Shown one piece after another: positions 50,937 to 60,310 of a stretch of 64,000 nt of DNA. The notes under the pieces were generated by a model, which saw nothing but the letters and a program-made list of their open reading frames with translations, had not been told where the DNA came from and made no database searches. Position 1 is the first letter of the stretch, and every line of letters starts with the position of its first letter. The DNA is from Runella defluvii (GTDB lineage Bacteria; Bacteroidota; Bacteroidia; Cytophagales; Spirosomataceae). The translations under genes and the position numbers were made by a program. Location: the NCBI RefSeq assembly GCF_014195535.1, contig NZ_JACIBY010000015.1, forward strand, positions 1 to 64,000, in the 5' to 3' direction.

Positions 50937-53900
50937 TTAGAAAGATAAATTCAACTGGAGCTGGTACGTGCGTGGAATAGGGACGTTTCCGAAGTCCACC
51001 CCGCGCAAAATGTCGCTGTTGTTACCTGCGTTTGTTTCAGGGTCAAAACCGTTGTATTTATCCCACGAAATCAAGTTACGACCCACGAGCGATACACTCC
51101 AATTGTTGATTCCCCTGAATTTAGGAAGCTGATACGTAAGGGCCAATTCGCGCAATTTGGTAAAGCCTCCTTCATCGACGCGGTATTCTTCGATGTTGAC
51201 CAACGAGAACACATAGCCACGCGGCAGTGTACCCAACATTTCGGCTTCGGCGATGTCGCCAATTCCTACGTTGTTGCGGGTACGCTTGTCAGCATTGAAC
51301 ACTTGGAAACCTTGCACGGCATCCAACAAGAAACGTAAACCAAGTTTTTTGTACGTCAAATTACCACTGAACGAACCTGTCCATTTTGGATTAGGATTGC
51401 CAATAACTTTACGGATAAAAGCACCACTCGGCTGGCCATCTACACGATCTCCTACGGTGTATTGCGTTGGGTCTGTCGTGTTTTGAGCACCCATTTCGCG
51501 TTGAGGAAGGTTTTGTTTGGTTAACAACAAGCTTCCGTCGGTATTACGAGCATAAGGAAAACCATAAAAAACGCTGGCAGGCTGGCCTTCAATCAAGAAA
51601 ACAGGAGCACCCGCTGAGTTGCCAATGGTGAGCGTTGAAATCAATGGATTCCCTTGGTCGATGTCCAATACTTTGTTGCGGTTTTGGTTGTAAAGAACAG
51701 TGAAATCGGCCGAGAAGTCTTTTTTCTTCACTGCTAAGGCGTTTAAGCTAATCTCAAAACCTTTGTTTTCCATCGTTCCTACGTTGTTCACGATTCCCGT
51801 TCCACCCGTAGAAGGGGCCAATTCGCGGTTGACAACCAAGTCTTTGATTTGCTGGTTATAGACCGAAATTCCCAAATTGAGTCGGCTTTTTAAGAAAGAA
51901 AGGTCGGCACCCACTTCGATTTCGTCCATGCGTTCAGGACGTACGCGAGGGTTGGCCAAGGTAGCGCCAGGAATGATGGTGTTTTTGCCAAGGAAAGGCA
52001 CTGGGCTAAACTGCCAGAAACGGCTGTAACTTCCAATTCCCGTCAAGTTACCCGCTTGTCCGTACGACGCACGTACTTTAAAACCGTCCCAAACGTTGGC
52101 CAAACTGCTATTTTTCCAACTATCAAGGTCTGAAACCACAAAGCTACCGCTCAACTTAGGATACGTTTGGTTGGTTTCGCTCGGAGAAAACTTCGACGAA
52201 CGGTCGCGGCGAACGGCAGCCGTAACGAAGGCTAGATTTTTGTAACCCAAGGTCGCTTGTACAAAAAATCCACTCAAATTGTAACGGTCGAGGCCGTAAC
52301 CTGCCGTAACGGTCGTACTTGCCGTACCGCTTACGGTTTCGATAAAAGGTGCGGTGTTCAAACCACTGGCACGGGTAAAATCTGACTGGTAGAATTGGTA
52401 ATTGAAACCAGCGGCGGCATTTAATTTGAGCGAACTGCTAAGTTCGGTTTCGTAGGTAGCATTGATGTCGCTGTTAAACTGCGTGACGTTGTTGTTGGCG
52501 TTGGCCGCAAAACCATCAGGATAACGCTCCGCAGGAAGACCCGCCACGGCTTGGTAAGGATACGGCGGAATGTAGTTTTTACCCAACTGCCCGTACGTAT
52601 CCACCCCAACAACCCAGTCGATGCCAAGACCTTTGACAGGCGTAAGGTTTAATTGCGCATCAGCGATGGTGCGGCTTACAGCTTGCGTAAACTTCATGGT
52701 TTCCACGGTTGTGAGTGGATTGACGCGGGTAGGCTCAACCGCCAACAAGTTACCTGCGGCGTCGCGCTGGGTGATGTCGTAGATGTTGTTGGTGATTGTT
52801 ACCGAGTTTATCGGGCTGTAAAACACGTTTCCGTTGGCTTTTTCGTTGGAAAAGCTATTTGAATAATTCAAGCCCGCCGATAGTTTTGCCCAATTGTTAA
52901 GACGTTGGTCAACGCGCGCCCGCAAACTCGCCCGACGAAAATCGACGCCCTTGACAATCCCTTCGTTTTTCATGTAAGAAGCCGACACAAAATACTGCGT
53001 ACGGTCAGTTCCACCCGAAATCGAAAGCGTATTGTCGTTGCCAAAACCTGTACGGAAGATTTGGTCAAAATAATTGTAGCGAGTCACGTCCACCAGGTTA
53101 GAGGCCAGCAAAGAAGTGGCTCCGTCGCGAACGATGCCCGTGGTCGTCATGGTAGGGTTGGCGGCGCTTTGAGCAGCACTAATTACCCCGATGGTGTGAA
53201 GACGCAAGTCTTTGAAACCAAATTGTTTCCCCAAGGTAGAAATGAAAACACCTTTGCGAAGTTCGTTGGAAGAAAAACTGGTCGTAAAGTTGATTTTTGG
53301 CGCGCCTGATTTTCCGCGTTTGGTCGTGATAATAACCACCCCGTTGGCAGCCCTTGAACCGTATTGAGCGGCGGCAGCGGCACCGTTGATAACGTTTAAA
53401 GACTCAATGTCACTGGGGTTAATATCGGCCAAACGGTTGGTTCCGAGCGCAGTACTTGGCGCTTGGTTGCCGAGCGAAAGGGCCAACTGAGAAGCAGGTG
53501 ACGTTTCGTTGTTAATGATTACACCGTCAATGACATACAGCGGGTCAGAGCTTCCTTGGATGGATTTTACCCCGCGCAAACGTACCGTAATTCCTCCTGC
53601 GGGGTCACCTGAGTTTTGGGTGATTTGAGCACCTGGGATTTTTCCTTGCAGGGCGCTCACGAGGTTGGGGGAGCCTGTTTTTTCGAGGTTATCCGCCTTA
53701 ATCGTCGTAATTGCGTTTCCAAGTTGTCGGCGTTCGGCCCGAATGGTAGAACCCGTCACGACGACTTCGTCGAGGTTCATTTGGTCTTCTCGAAGCGAAA
53801 CATTGACAATCGACTGGCTCGAAGAAACCTCCCGTGTAACTGTGCTGTAGCCTACCGCGCTGAACGTAATTTTAACATTACCACTTAGATTAAGCGAAAA

Positions 53901-54122
53901 ATCTCCTTCTACATTGGCAGTTGTTCCGAGCGAAGTTCCTGCTACTTGTACCGTAGCACCAGGGATAGGCTGACCGTTGTTGTCGGTTACTTTCCCTTTG
54001 ACGGCGTACGATTGGGCCCAGCCATTTAGCGAAAAACAAATCGCTAAAATTGCCACAATCGTCCGCATGAGTTCAGAACGAAAACGGTTCTGAATAATTT
54101 GGCCGTAATTGTTGTGAAGCAT
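50937..54122 (-). CDS. SusC/RagA-type TonB-linked outer membrane transporter
   Basis: A 1061-residue TonB-dependent transporter. After the signal region (MRTIVAILAICFSLNGWAQ) comes a carboxypeptidase-regulatory-like domain (KGKVTDNNGQPIPGATVQVAG), then the plug with LDEVVVTGS and the SusC signature DPLYVIDGVIINNE, and a long 22-strand barrel ending in IPRTYQLQLNLSF. It imports large nutrients captured by the SusD lipoprotein. The start may be 54122 (18 extra residues) or 54068, where the signal peptide begins. The divergent DeoR-type gene may regulate the pair. Confidence 0.93.
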   Translation of the reverse strand: MLHNNYGQIIQNRFRSELMRTIVAILAICFSLNGWAQSYAVKGKVTDNNGQPIPGATVQVAGTSLGTTANVEGDFSLNLSGNVKITFSAVGYSTVTREVSSSQSIVNVSLREDQMNLDEVVVTGSTIRAERRQLGNAITTIKADNLEKTGSPNLVSALQGKIPGAQITQNSGDPAGGITVRLRGVKSIQGSSDPLYVIDGVIINNETSPASQLALSLGNQAPSTALGTNRLADINPSDIESLNVINGAAAAAQYGSRAANGVVIITTKRGKSGAPKINFTTSFSSNELRKGVFISTLGKQFGFKDLRLHTIGVISAAQSAANPTMTTTGIVRDGATSLLASNLVDVTRYNYFDQIFRTGFGNDNTLSISGGTDRTQYFVSASYMKNEGIVKGVDFRRASLRARVDQRLNNWAKLSAGLNYSNSFSNEKANGNVFYSPINSVTITNNIYDITQRDAAGNLLAVEPTRVNPLTTVETMKFTQAVSRTIADAQLNLTPVKGLGIDWVVGVDTYGQLGKNYIPPYPYQAVAGLPAERYPDGFAANANNNVTQFNSDINATYETELSSSLKLNAAAGFNYQFYQSDFTRASGLNTAPFIETVSGTASTTVTAGYGLDRYNLSGFFVQATLGYKNLAFVTAAVRRDRSSKFSPSETNQTYPKLSGSFVVSDLDSWKNSSLANVWDGFKVRASYGQAGNLTGIGSYSRFWQFSPVPFLGKNTIIPGATLANPRVRPERMDEIEVGADLSFLKSRLNLGISVYNQQIKDLVVNRELAPSTGGTGIVNNVGTMENKGFEISLNALAVKKKDFSADFTVLYNQNRNKVLDIDQGNPLISTLTIGNSAGAPVFLIEGQPASVFYGFPYARNTDGSLLLTKQNLPQREMGAQNTTDPTQYTVGDRVDGQPSGAFIRKVIGNPNPKWTGSFSGNLTYKKLGLRFLLDAVQGFQVFNADKRTRNNVGIGDIAEAEMLGTLPRGYVFSLVNIEEYRVDEGGFTKLRELALTYQLPKFRGINNWSVSLVGRNLISWDKYNGFDPETNAGNNSDILRGVDFGNVPIPRTYQLQLNLSF

Positions 54123-54344
54123 AAGTTATTAATTAAAAGTTTATTTTTAAAATCGGCATAAAACCGCAATAAATAAACAATAAAAACAGCAAACTCCGTC
54201 ATTTGTTTGGTTAAAATTATTTGTATCAGTAGAATAAAATGAAAAAAAATTAAGATTTTGGCGAAAATTTGAGCTGAATCAAAAAATGTCTCTAATTTTA
54301 TTGCAACTTTTTGCGGATTTGATTTTATATTTTTTTGAACCATT

Positions 54345-55109
54345 ATGCACCCAATTCAAACCCAAATGCTAAAGCGAGAACGACAGGCATTCATTATGAA
54401 ACAAATCAATCTTCACAATCGGATATTGTCTGCCGATTTGGGATTGATGTTGAACGTTTCGGAGGATACCATCCGCCGTGACCTTAATGAACTGGCGGAG
54501 GCGGGTGAACTGGTGAAGGTTCACGGTGGAGCCTTGTCAAAATCGTACCATTACGATTATGCACCGAGTACGACTTATGCTTTATCGGAAAAAACGGTCA
54601 TTGCGCAAAAAGCCGCTACCCTCATCGAAGACGGAATGTTTGTTATTCTAGGTGGCGGAACGACCGTTAGGGAGTTGGCGAGGTTATTGCCTGTCGATTT
54701 AAAAGCTACTTTTTTTACCATAAGCCTGACAACTGCCCTTCAGTTGTGCGACCACCCGACGATTGACGTGATATTTTTGGGGGGAACGCTGGTCAAAAAT
54801 TCGCAGATTAGCGTGGGAGGCGAAGTCATTAGCCGTCTCAATGAAATCAAGGCTGATTTGTGCATCATGGGTACCAATGCCATTGATACCGAATGTATTA
54901 CGGATACAGATTTAGAGGCAGTTCAGGTGAAAAAAGCCATGATCAAAGCGTCTAAACGAAGCGCGGTGGTGACCATTAGTGAAAAACTAGGCAGTACCCA
55001 AAAACTTCAAGTATGTGAATTATCAGATATTGATTATTTGGTGACTGATTTGCCTGCCGATGCACCGCAGTTTTTAGGCTACCGCCGTGAGGGTCTAGTT
55101 ATATTGTAG
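54345..55109 (+). CDS. DeoR/GlpR family transcriptional regulator
   Basis: A 254-residue regulator. The N-terminal winged helix-turn-helix contains LNVSEDTIRRDLNELAEAGELVKVHGGAL, typical of DeoR proteins. The C-terminal sensor domain shows ILGGGTTVRELARLLP and FLGGTLVKNSQISVGG, as in the phosphosugar-binding, isomerase-like fold. It probably represses sugar uptake or use genes until a sugar phosphate appears. The 222-bp divergent gap to susC makes that pair a likely target, although no operator repeats are obvious there. Confidence 0.9.
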   Translation: MHPIQTQMLKRERQAFIMKQINLHNRILSADLGLMLNVSEDTIRRDLNELAEAGELVKVHGGALSKSYHYDYAPSTTYALSEKTVIAQKAATLIEDGMFVILGGGTTVRELARLLPVDLKATFFTISLTTALQLCDHPTIDVIFLGGTLVKNSQISVGGEVISRLNEIKADLCIMGTNAIDTECITDTDLEAVQVKKAMIKASKRSAVVTISEKLGSTQKLQVCELSDIDYLVTDLPADAPQFLGYRREGLVIL

Positions 55110-55120
55110 AAATAATAAAA

Positions 55121-55146
55121 AAAGCGGAGGTTAATCCCTCCGCTTT
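55121..55146. terminator. Bidirectional terminator between the DeoR and TPR genes
   Basis: AAAGCGGAGG (55121-55130) pairs with CCTCCGCTTT (55137-55146) around TTAATC. It serves the convergent deoR-type gene and the TPR gene; the right arm contains the last codons of the TPR gene. Confidence 0.8.
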
Positions 55147-56369
55147 CTTCGTTCTTCCCTTCGTGATTTGTTGAGTTGGCTAATGGCGTCTTTGGCTTCT
55201 TTGACTTGGCTCGATTTTTTCTCCCCTCGGTCAATCACCGTTTTGTAATACTCTCTTGCCGCTTCGTAGTCTTTTTCAGTTTCCGACATTTTTCCCAAGG
55301 CAATCAACGACGACAAATAATAGCCCGACGTAAACGCTTTGGCTTGAATTGAATAATTGACAGCCTGCAAGTAATACTCTTTGGCTTTTGGAATATCGCG
55401 GTGATAGTTGTTGTAGTAATACGCCAAAACGTAAGCCGCATTTCGCCCGCTTACAGCTTCGTAGCCTGCCATTCCTTTGTCGATTTTGGACAAAATGCTG
55501 TTGGCGGATTTTTCCGCTTCGGCTGTATTTCCTCGTACAAAAGCCGAGCGGAGGTAATAACGTTCAAAATAGGGGTTGTCAGGATACGTTTCCCACGAGT
55601 ACTTTGCTAAATCATACGCTTTGGCGTACTGATTTTCGTAGCTGTAAATCTGTAGTAAGAAATACCGTGCCTCGGTTCGGGTGTAAAAAGCGTTGTTTCC
55701 TACTTTTTCAAGTTGCTGAATACCAAGCTGTTTGTTGCCTTTCGGGAAGAGCCAAAGGATAGGTTTGAGCAACGGATAGTTGTCTGGAATCCATTGGGCA
55801 AAGTAATTGAACAACCCATCGCCAAACAGTAATTCTGGACTTAGATCGCTTTTTCCTTCACATTTTTCCATGTATTTCAAGGCATTCTTCCCCGCGAAAG
55901 TCGCCCGTGACCAGTGTTTCCGTTCCGAGTGAATCCGTCCTTTGAAGGCATAGGCCGCGGCCAAGAAAAACGAAGGTTCGATTTTGTTTTCGCGCGCATC
56001 ATACAGTTTTTCCGCCAACGTAATGCAAGTATCCATCAACGCCAAGCAGCGGTCATCGTAGCGAGTGTCTTCGGTATTAGGCACAATTTTCCACCACTCG
56101 GCCAACCCCATCAAAAAATAAGGCATGGGATGGTACGGATAGCGGTAGCGCAGCCAACGAAATTCGGCGTCGGCTTCGGCAAATTTGAAGTTATAAAGTT
56201 TGTTAATCGCCTCAGTGGCTTCGATTTGTACGCCTGGATTGGAGAGCAACATATCGTACTTGCCATCAAAGTCGGAGGAGGCATAAAGTTGGGCATTGGC
56301 GGTAGTCGTACCTAAAAGTACCCAGCCAACGATGCTGAATATCCAATATTTTAAGATGTTCTTTTCCAT
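55131..56369 (-). CDS. Exported tetratricopeptide-repeat protein
   Basis: A 412-residue protein with a signal peptide (IFSIVGWVLLGTTTANAQ). Helical TPR-like repeats follow throughout, for example INKLYNFKFAEADAEFRWLR, the IYSYENQYAKAYDLAKYSW segment and KMSETEKDYEAAREYYKTVI. The tail is basic (SRREERRKRRD). It is probably periplasmic and may help in assembling envelope complexes; no catalytic residues are seen. The terminator hairpin overlaps its last codons. It diverges from hpt. Confidence 0.8.
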   Translation of the reverse strand: MEKNILKYWIFSIVGWVLLGTTTANAQLYASSDFDGKYDMLLSNPGVQIEATEAINKLYNFKFAEADAEFRWLRYRYPYHPMPYFLMGLAEWWKIVPNTEDTRYDDRCLALMDTCITLAEKLYDARENKIEPSFFLAAAYAFKGRIHSERKHWSRATFAGKNALKYMEKCEGKSDLSPELLFGDGLFNYFAQWIPDNYPLLKPILWLFPKGNKQLGIQQLEKVGNNAFYTRTEARYFLLQIYSYENQYAKAYDLAKYSWETYPDNPYFERYYLRSAFVRGNTAEAEKSANSILSKIDKGMAGYEAVSGRNAAYVLAYYYNNYHRDIPKAKEYYLQAVNYSIQAKAFTSGYYLSSLIALGKMSETEKDYEAAREYYKTVIDRGEKKSSQVKEAKDAISQLNKSRREERRKRRD

Positions 56370-56464
56370 GGTCTATTATCTTTGCTGTGGATATTAACGT
56401 ACAACTTCTCGTTACAGTTTATTCGTAGCTTCATTTTTTAAGTTTTTTTTAATATTTTTTCATC

Positions 56465-56995
56465 ATGCTGACGGTCAAAGACAAAAAGTTTGTTCCATTT
56501 ATCGAAAAACAACCACTCGAAGAGCGAATTGCGCAACTGGGGCGCGAAATTAACGAAGATTACCGAGACAAGAACCCTCTTTTTGTGGTCGTCCTCAATG
56601 GAGCATTTATGTTTGCGGCCGAGCTAATGAAAAGCGTGACGATTCCGTGCGAAATAACGTTCGTGCGCGTGTCTTCCTATTCCAAAACGCAATCGACGGG
56701 CGAAGTAACGGAGGTTCTTGGACTGAAAGAACCCATTCGCGACCGCCACGTGATAATCGTCGAAGATATTGTCGATACGGGACTTACGATGAACAAGCTT
56801 CTTTTTCAGCTTTCGGCCCAGCGACCCGAGTCAATTCAGGTAGCTACCATGCTCTTTAAACCCAAAGCCCTCAAAACGCCGCTGAGCGTCAAGTACGCCG
56901 CTTTTGAAATCGAAAACCGTTTTGTGCTTGGCTATGGCCTTGATTATGAAGGATATGGTCGAAATGTGGACGGAGTTTATGTACTAGCGCCGTAG
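56465..56995 (+). CDS. hpt: Hypoxanthine phosphoribosyltransferase
   Basis: A 176-residue purine salvage enzyme making IMP or GMP from the free base and PRPP. The PRPP-binding loop VIIVEDIVDTGLTM is at residues 96-109. The flexible-loop region VRVSSYSKTQSTGE and the C-terminal FVLGYGLDYEGYGRNVDGVYVL are standard for the family. The length is normal. It is followed by a HupE-like gene after 55 nt. Confidence 0.95.
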   Translation: MLTVKDKKFVPFIEKQPLEERIAQLGREINEDYRDKNPLFVVVLNGAFMFAAELMKSVTIPCEITFVRVSSYSKTQSTGEVTEVLGLKEPIRDRHVIIVEDIVDTGLTMNKLLFQLSAQRPESIQVATMLFKPKALKTPLSVKYAAFEIENRFVLGYGLDYEGYGRNVDGVYVLAP

Positions 56996-57050
56996 TCCGA
57001 TTAGCCTTTCATTCAGTTTCTTTATCAACACCTAACCAACCATTTTCTTC

Positions 57051-57659
57051 ATGTCTGATTTCCAAATTTACCTTGGATTGGGGTTTGACCACATCACCGA
57101 CCCCAACGGTTATGACCACATTTTGTTTGTAGTGGCTTTGTGCGCTATTTACGCTTTTCGCGATTGGAAAAAAGTATTGGTACTTATTACGGCATTTACG
57201 CTAGGCCACTCGGTAACGTTGGCATTGGCAACATTAAAGCTGATTACGTACCGTTCTGACGTCATTGAATTGCTGATTCCGATCACAATTTTTGCCACAG
57301 CCGTTGCTAATTTTTCAGATACCAGCACGGGCGAACCAAAATCCCCCAAATTGCGGTACATCTTCGCGGCTTGTTTTGGCTTAATTCACGGCATGGGATT
57401 TTCCAACTATTTACGAAGCTTATTGGGAGAGCAAGAAAGCATTATTATGCCCTTGTTTTCGTTCAACGTGGGCTTGGAGTTGGGGCAATTGGTCATTGTG
57501 GCCATTGCATTGGGGATTGCCTCTTTGTTTATCGAAATCATTAAGTTGAAACGACTCACGTGGAATCACCTGATTTCGGGGATTGTGGCGGGAATGGCTT
57601 TGTCGTTGATTCTTAACAATGAGCTATTTCGTACGCTGATGGGGCTTCCAGTGGAATAA
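57051..57659 (+). CDS. HupE/UreJ family membrane protein
   Basis: A 202-residue protein with about six membrane segments. The family pattern is clear: GFDHITDPNGYDHILFVVALCA near the N-terminus, ITAFTLGHSVTLALA, FGLIHGMGFSNYL and FNVGLELGQLVIV. The conserved His residues suggest binding of nickel or another divalent metal, as proposed for HupE in hydrogenase loci. Here no hydrogenase or urease genes are nearby, so the role may be different in Bacteroidota. It is probably co-transcribed with hpt. Confidence 0.87.
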   Translation: MSDFQIYLGLGFDHITDPNGYDHILFVVALCAIYAFRDWKKVLVLITAFTLGHSVTLALATLKLITYRSDVIELLIPITIFATAVANFSDTSTGEPKSPKLRYIFAACFGLIHGMGFSNYLRSLLGEQESIIMPLFSFNVGLELGQLVIVAIALGIASLFIEIIKLKRLTWNHLISGIVAGMALSLILNNELFRTLMGLPVE

Positions 57660-57749
57660 TGTCGCAAAAAAGGCCGTACGCGTCTATGCCTTGACCTAAT
57701 TTTGATTGATTTACCTTATTTTTACTATTCAACTAACAACCAAGTACCA

Positions 57750-60137
57750 ATGAGAAAACAGTTTATTTTTTACTGGCTTATGCTCAGTACGGGCTTACTA
57801 TTTGCCCAGCCCCCTGCTGCCAACTACCATGCCAATTCGCGTTTTGAGCAATTAGGCGCTCAACTCCCTACTCCAAATACGACCCGTACGGCTTCGGGAG
57901 CGCCTGGAAAAGACTTTTGGCAACAACGCGCCGATTACGACATCAAAGCGGAATTGGACGATGAACAACGCAAAATCACGGGAACCGAAACCATTACGTA
58001 CCACAACTACTCACCCGATGAGTTAAAATTTGTGTGGTTGCAACTTGACCAAAATTTGTTTGCCAAAGGCTCAATCAATGCCCTTTCGCAGCACAATAGC
58101 ATTCAGCCACAAATGTCGTCAAACGCTGTGCGTGGTTTAAACGCCCCAAGTTCAGTACGGACGAGCATTACTGGTGACAAAGAATATGATTTCAAAATCA
58201 CGGCTGTGAAGGATGCAAAAACGGGTAAGCCGTTGGCATATACCATCAACAACACCATGATGCGCGTTGAGTTGCCTGCGAGCATCAAAACAGGGCAATC
58301 GTACGCGTTTTCGGTTGATTGGAATTACTTTATCAACGAATACTACGGCCGTGCGGGCTATGAGTTTTTTCCAAAAGATGGAAACTCTAACTACTTCATC
58401 GCGCACTGGTTTCCGCGTATGTGCGTCTATGACGACGTAAACGGATGGCAACACAAGCAGTTTTTGGGTCAAGGTGAATTTACCTTGACATTTGGAAACT
58501 ATAAAGTGGCCTTGACGGTGCCTAATGACCACATCGTAGGAGCTACGGGAGAATTGCAAAACGCGGCTCAAGTGTTGACTTCTGAGCAACAAAAGCGGTT
58601 GGAACAAGCTAAAACAGCTACTCGCCCTGTGTTGATTGTGAGCCAAGAAGAAGCTGAAAAAGCAGAAAAGGGAAAGCCAACAGGCAAGAAAACGTGGGTT
58701 TTCAAGGCCGATAACGTTCGTGACTTTGCGTTTTCTACGAGCCGCAAATTCATTTGGGATGCGATGCAAATTGACCAAGCGGGCAAGAAAGTAATGTGTA
58801 TGTCGCTCTATTCAAAAGAAGGAAACCCATTGTGGGGTAAATACTCGACGATGGTGGTAGCGCATACGATTAAGTCGTACTCAAAATACACAATTGACTA
58901 CCCTTATCCAGTAGCGTACTCGTGCCACGCGAGCGGTGGCGGGATGGAGTACCCGATGATTTCGTTCAACGGTGGCCGTCCCGAACCCGATGGTACGTAT
59001 TCGGAAGGTGTTAAGTATGGGATGATTGGGGTAATTATCCACGAAGTAGGCCACAATTTTTTCCCAATGATTGTGAACTCTGATGAGCGTCAGTGGGGAT
59101 GGATGGACGAAGGTTTGAATACATTCGTGCAGTACTTGACCGAAAAAGAGTGGGACAAAGACTATCCAACGCGTCGCGGTGAGCCTCAGTACATTACTGA
59201 TTACATGAAGCAAGGAACCGAAAATTTGGTACCAATCATGACGAGCTCGGACAACATTATGCAATACGGCCCTAACGCCTACGCTAAACCTGCGACGGGC
59301 TTAAATATCTTGCGTGAAACCGTCATGGGACGCGAATTGTTTGATTATGCGTTCAAAGAATACGCACGTCGTTGGGCGTTTAAAAACCCAACTCCTGCCG
59401 ATTTCTTCCGTACGATGGAAGATGCCTCAGGTGTGGATTTGGATTGGTTCTGGAAAGGCTGGTTCTACGGCGTTGAGCCTGTTGACCAAGACTTAGTGGA
59501 AGTTGAATGGTTTGCCCTAGACACGCAAAATCCTGAAATTACTAAATCAAGCGCTAAGAAAGAAGCAGACGACAAGCGTAATACCGTGGCTCGTCAGCGC
59601 GATAAAGATTTTATCAAAGAATCGGTGGTAGAGAAAAATCCTGACATGAAGGATTTCTACAACTCGTATGACCCTTACAAAGTGACGGACGCTGATAAGA
59701 AAAAATACGAAACCTACTTGGCAAGCTTAACGCCCGACGAGCGTAAATTGGTAGAGTCAGGGATGAACTTCTATACGTTGAAAGTGAAGAACAAAGGAGG
59801 TTTGCCAATGCCCGTAATTGTGAAGATGCAGTTTGAAGACGGCACCGACTCAGTAGCGCGCTTCCCAGCGGAAATCTGGCGTTTGAACGACCAACAAGTA
59901 TCTAAAGTCGTAACGACGAAGAAAAAAGTGGTGCAGTGGACGTTAGATCCATACCGTGAGATTGCCGACATCGACGAAGAGAGCAACAGTTTCCCACGTC
60001 AGCCAGCACAACCAACGCGTTTCCAGATGTTTAAAGGCGGAGGTTTTCAACGTGGTGGTGGTACTAACCCAATGCGTGAAGCTCAGCAGGCGCAACCTCC
60101 CAAAGCAGGTCAGCAAGGCGGCGCTAAAAACGACTAA
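57750..60137 (+). CDS. M1 family metallopeptidase
   Basis: A 795-residue exported zinc peptidase. The signal peptide (QFIFYWLMLSTGLLFAQ) follows the ATG at 57750, preferred to a TTG at 57702. The active site HEVGH is at 431-435, with the third ligand Glu 19 residues after the second His (WMDEGLNTF). A GGGMEYP segment before it is the M1 substrate-binding GxMEN equivalent. The C-terminal extension ends in Gln/Pro/Gly-rich sequence (FQRGGGTNPMREAQQAQPP). It would trim peptides in the periplasm or at the surface. Confidence 0.9.
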   Translation: MRKQFIFYWLMLSTGLLFAQPPAANYHANSRFEQLGAQLPTPNTTRTASGAPGKDFWQQRADYDIKAELDDEQRKITGTETITYHNYSPDELKFVWLQLDQNLFAKGSINALSQHNSIQPQMSSNAVRGLNAPSSVRTSITGDKEYDFKITAVKDAKTGKPLAYTINNTMMRVELPASIKTGQSYAFSVDWNYFINEYYGRAGYEFFPKDGNSNYFIAHWFPRMCVYDDVNGWQHKQFLGQGEFTLTFGNYKVALTVPNDHIVGATGELQNAAQVLTSEQQKRLEQAKTATRPVLIVSQEEAEKAEKGKPTGKKTWVFKADNVRDFAFSTSRKFIWDAMQIDQAGKKVMCMSLYSKEGNPLWGKYSTMVVAHTIKSYSKYTIDYPYPVAYSCHASGGGMEYPMISFNGGRPEPDGTYSEGVKYGMIGVIIHEVGHNFFPMIVNSDERQWGWMDEGLNTFVQYLTEKEWDKDYPTRRGEPQYITDYMKQGTENLVPIMTSSDNIMQYGPNAYAKPATGLNILRETVMGRELFDYAFKEYARRWAFKNPTPADFFRTMEDASGVDLDWFWKGWFYGVEPVDQDLVEVEWFALDTQNPEITKSSAKKEADDKRNTVARQRDKDFIKESVVEKNPDMKDFYNSYDPYKVTDADKKKYETYLASLTPDERKLVESGMNFYTLKVKNKGGLPMPVIVKMQFEDGTDSVARFPAEIWRLNDQQVSKVVTTKKKVVQWTLDPYREIADIDEESNSFPRQPAQPTRFQMFKGGGFQRGGGTNPMREAQQAQPPKAGQQGGAKND

Positions 60138-60152
60138 TATTTTTCAGATCTT

Positions 60153-60212
60153 AGACCTTCCAAGTTTTTGAAACTTGCCAGACCTTCCAAGTTTCAAAAA
60201 CTTGGAAGGTCT
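60153..60212. repeat. AGACCTTCCAAGTTT repeat, direct and inverted copies
   Basis: AGACCTTCCAAGTTT occurs at 60153-60167 and 60180-60194, and its inverse AACTTGGAAGGTCT at 60199-60212. The last two form a tight hairpin, the first and last a longer one. It follows the M1 peptidase stop and may end its transcript. The sequence has the look of a dispersed palindromic repeat. Confidence 0.65.
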
Positions 60213-60310
60213 AGTCAAACTCAAGCGGGGAATAGCGGGTTTTCAATAACCTGTTGTTCCCCGCTTTTTTGTGGCACAACATTTGCGTTTATTTTTCAAA
60301 ACTCAAAAAT

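Noticed and set aside
50928-50940. GTTTCACGTTAG as a second parS site
   Set aside because: Only one half-site matches; the other half (TGAAACA) is absent.
54072-54094. TTCAGAAC/GTTCTGAA palindrome near the susC start as a regulatory operator
   Set aside because: It lies inside the likely coding region for the N-terminus; an 8-bp palindrome alone is weak evidence, though it would be upstream if translation starts at 54068.
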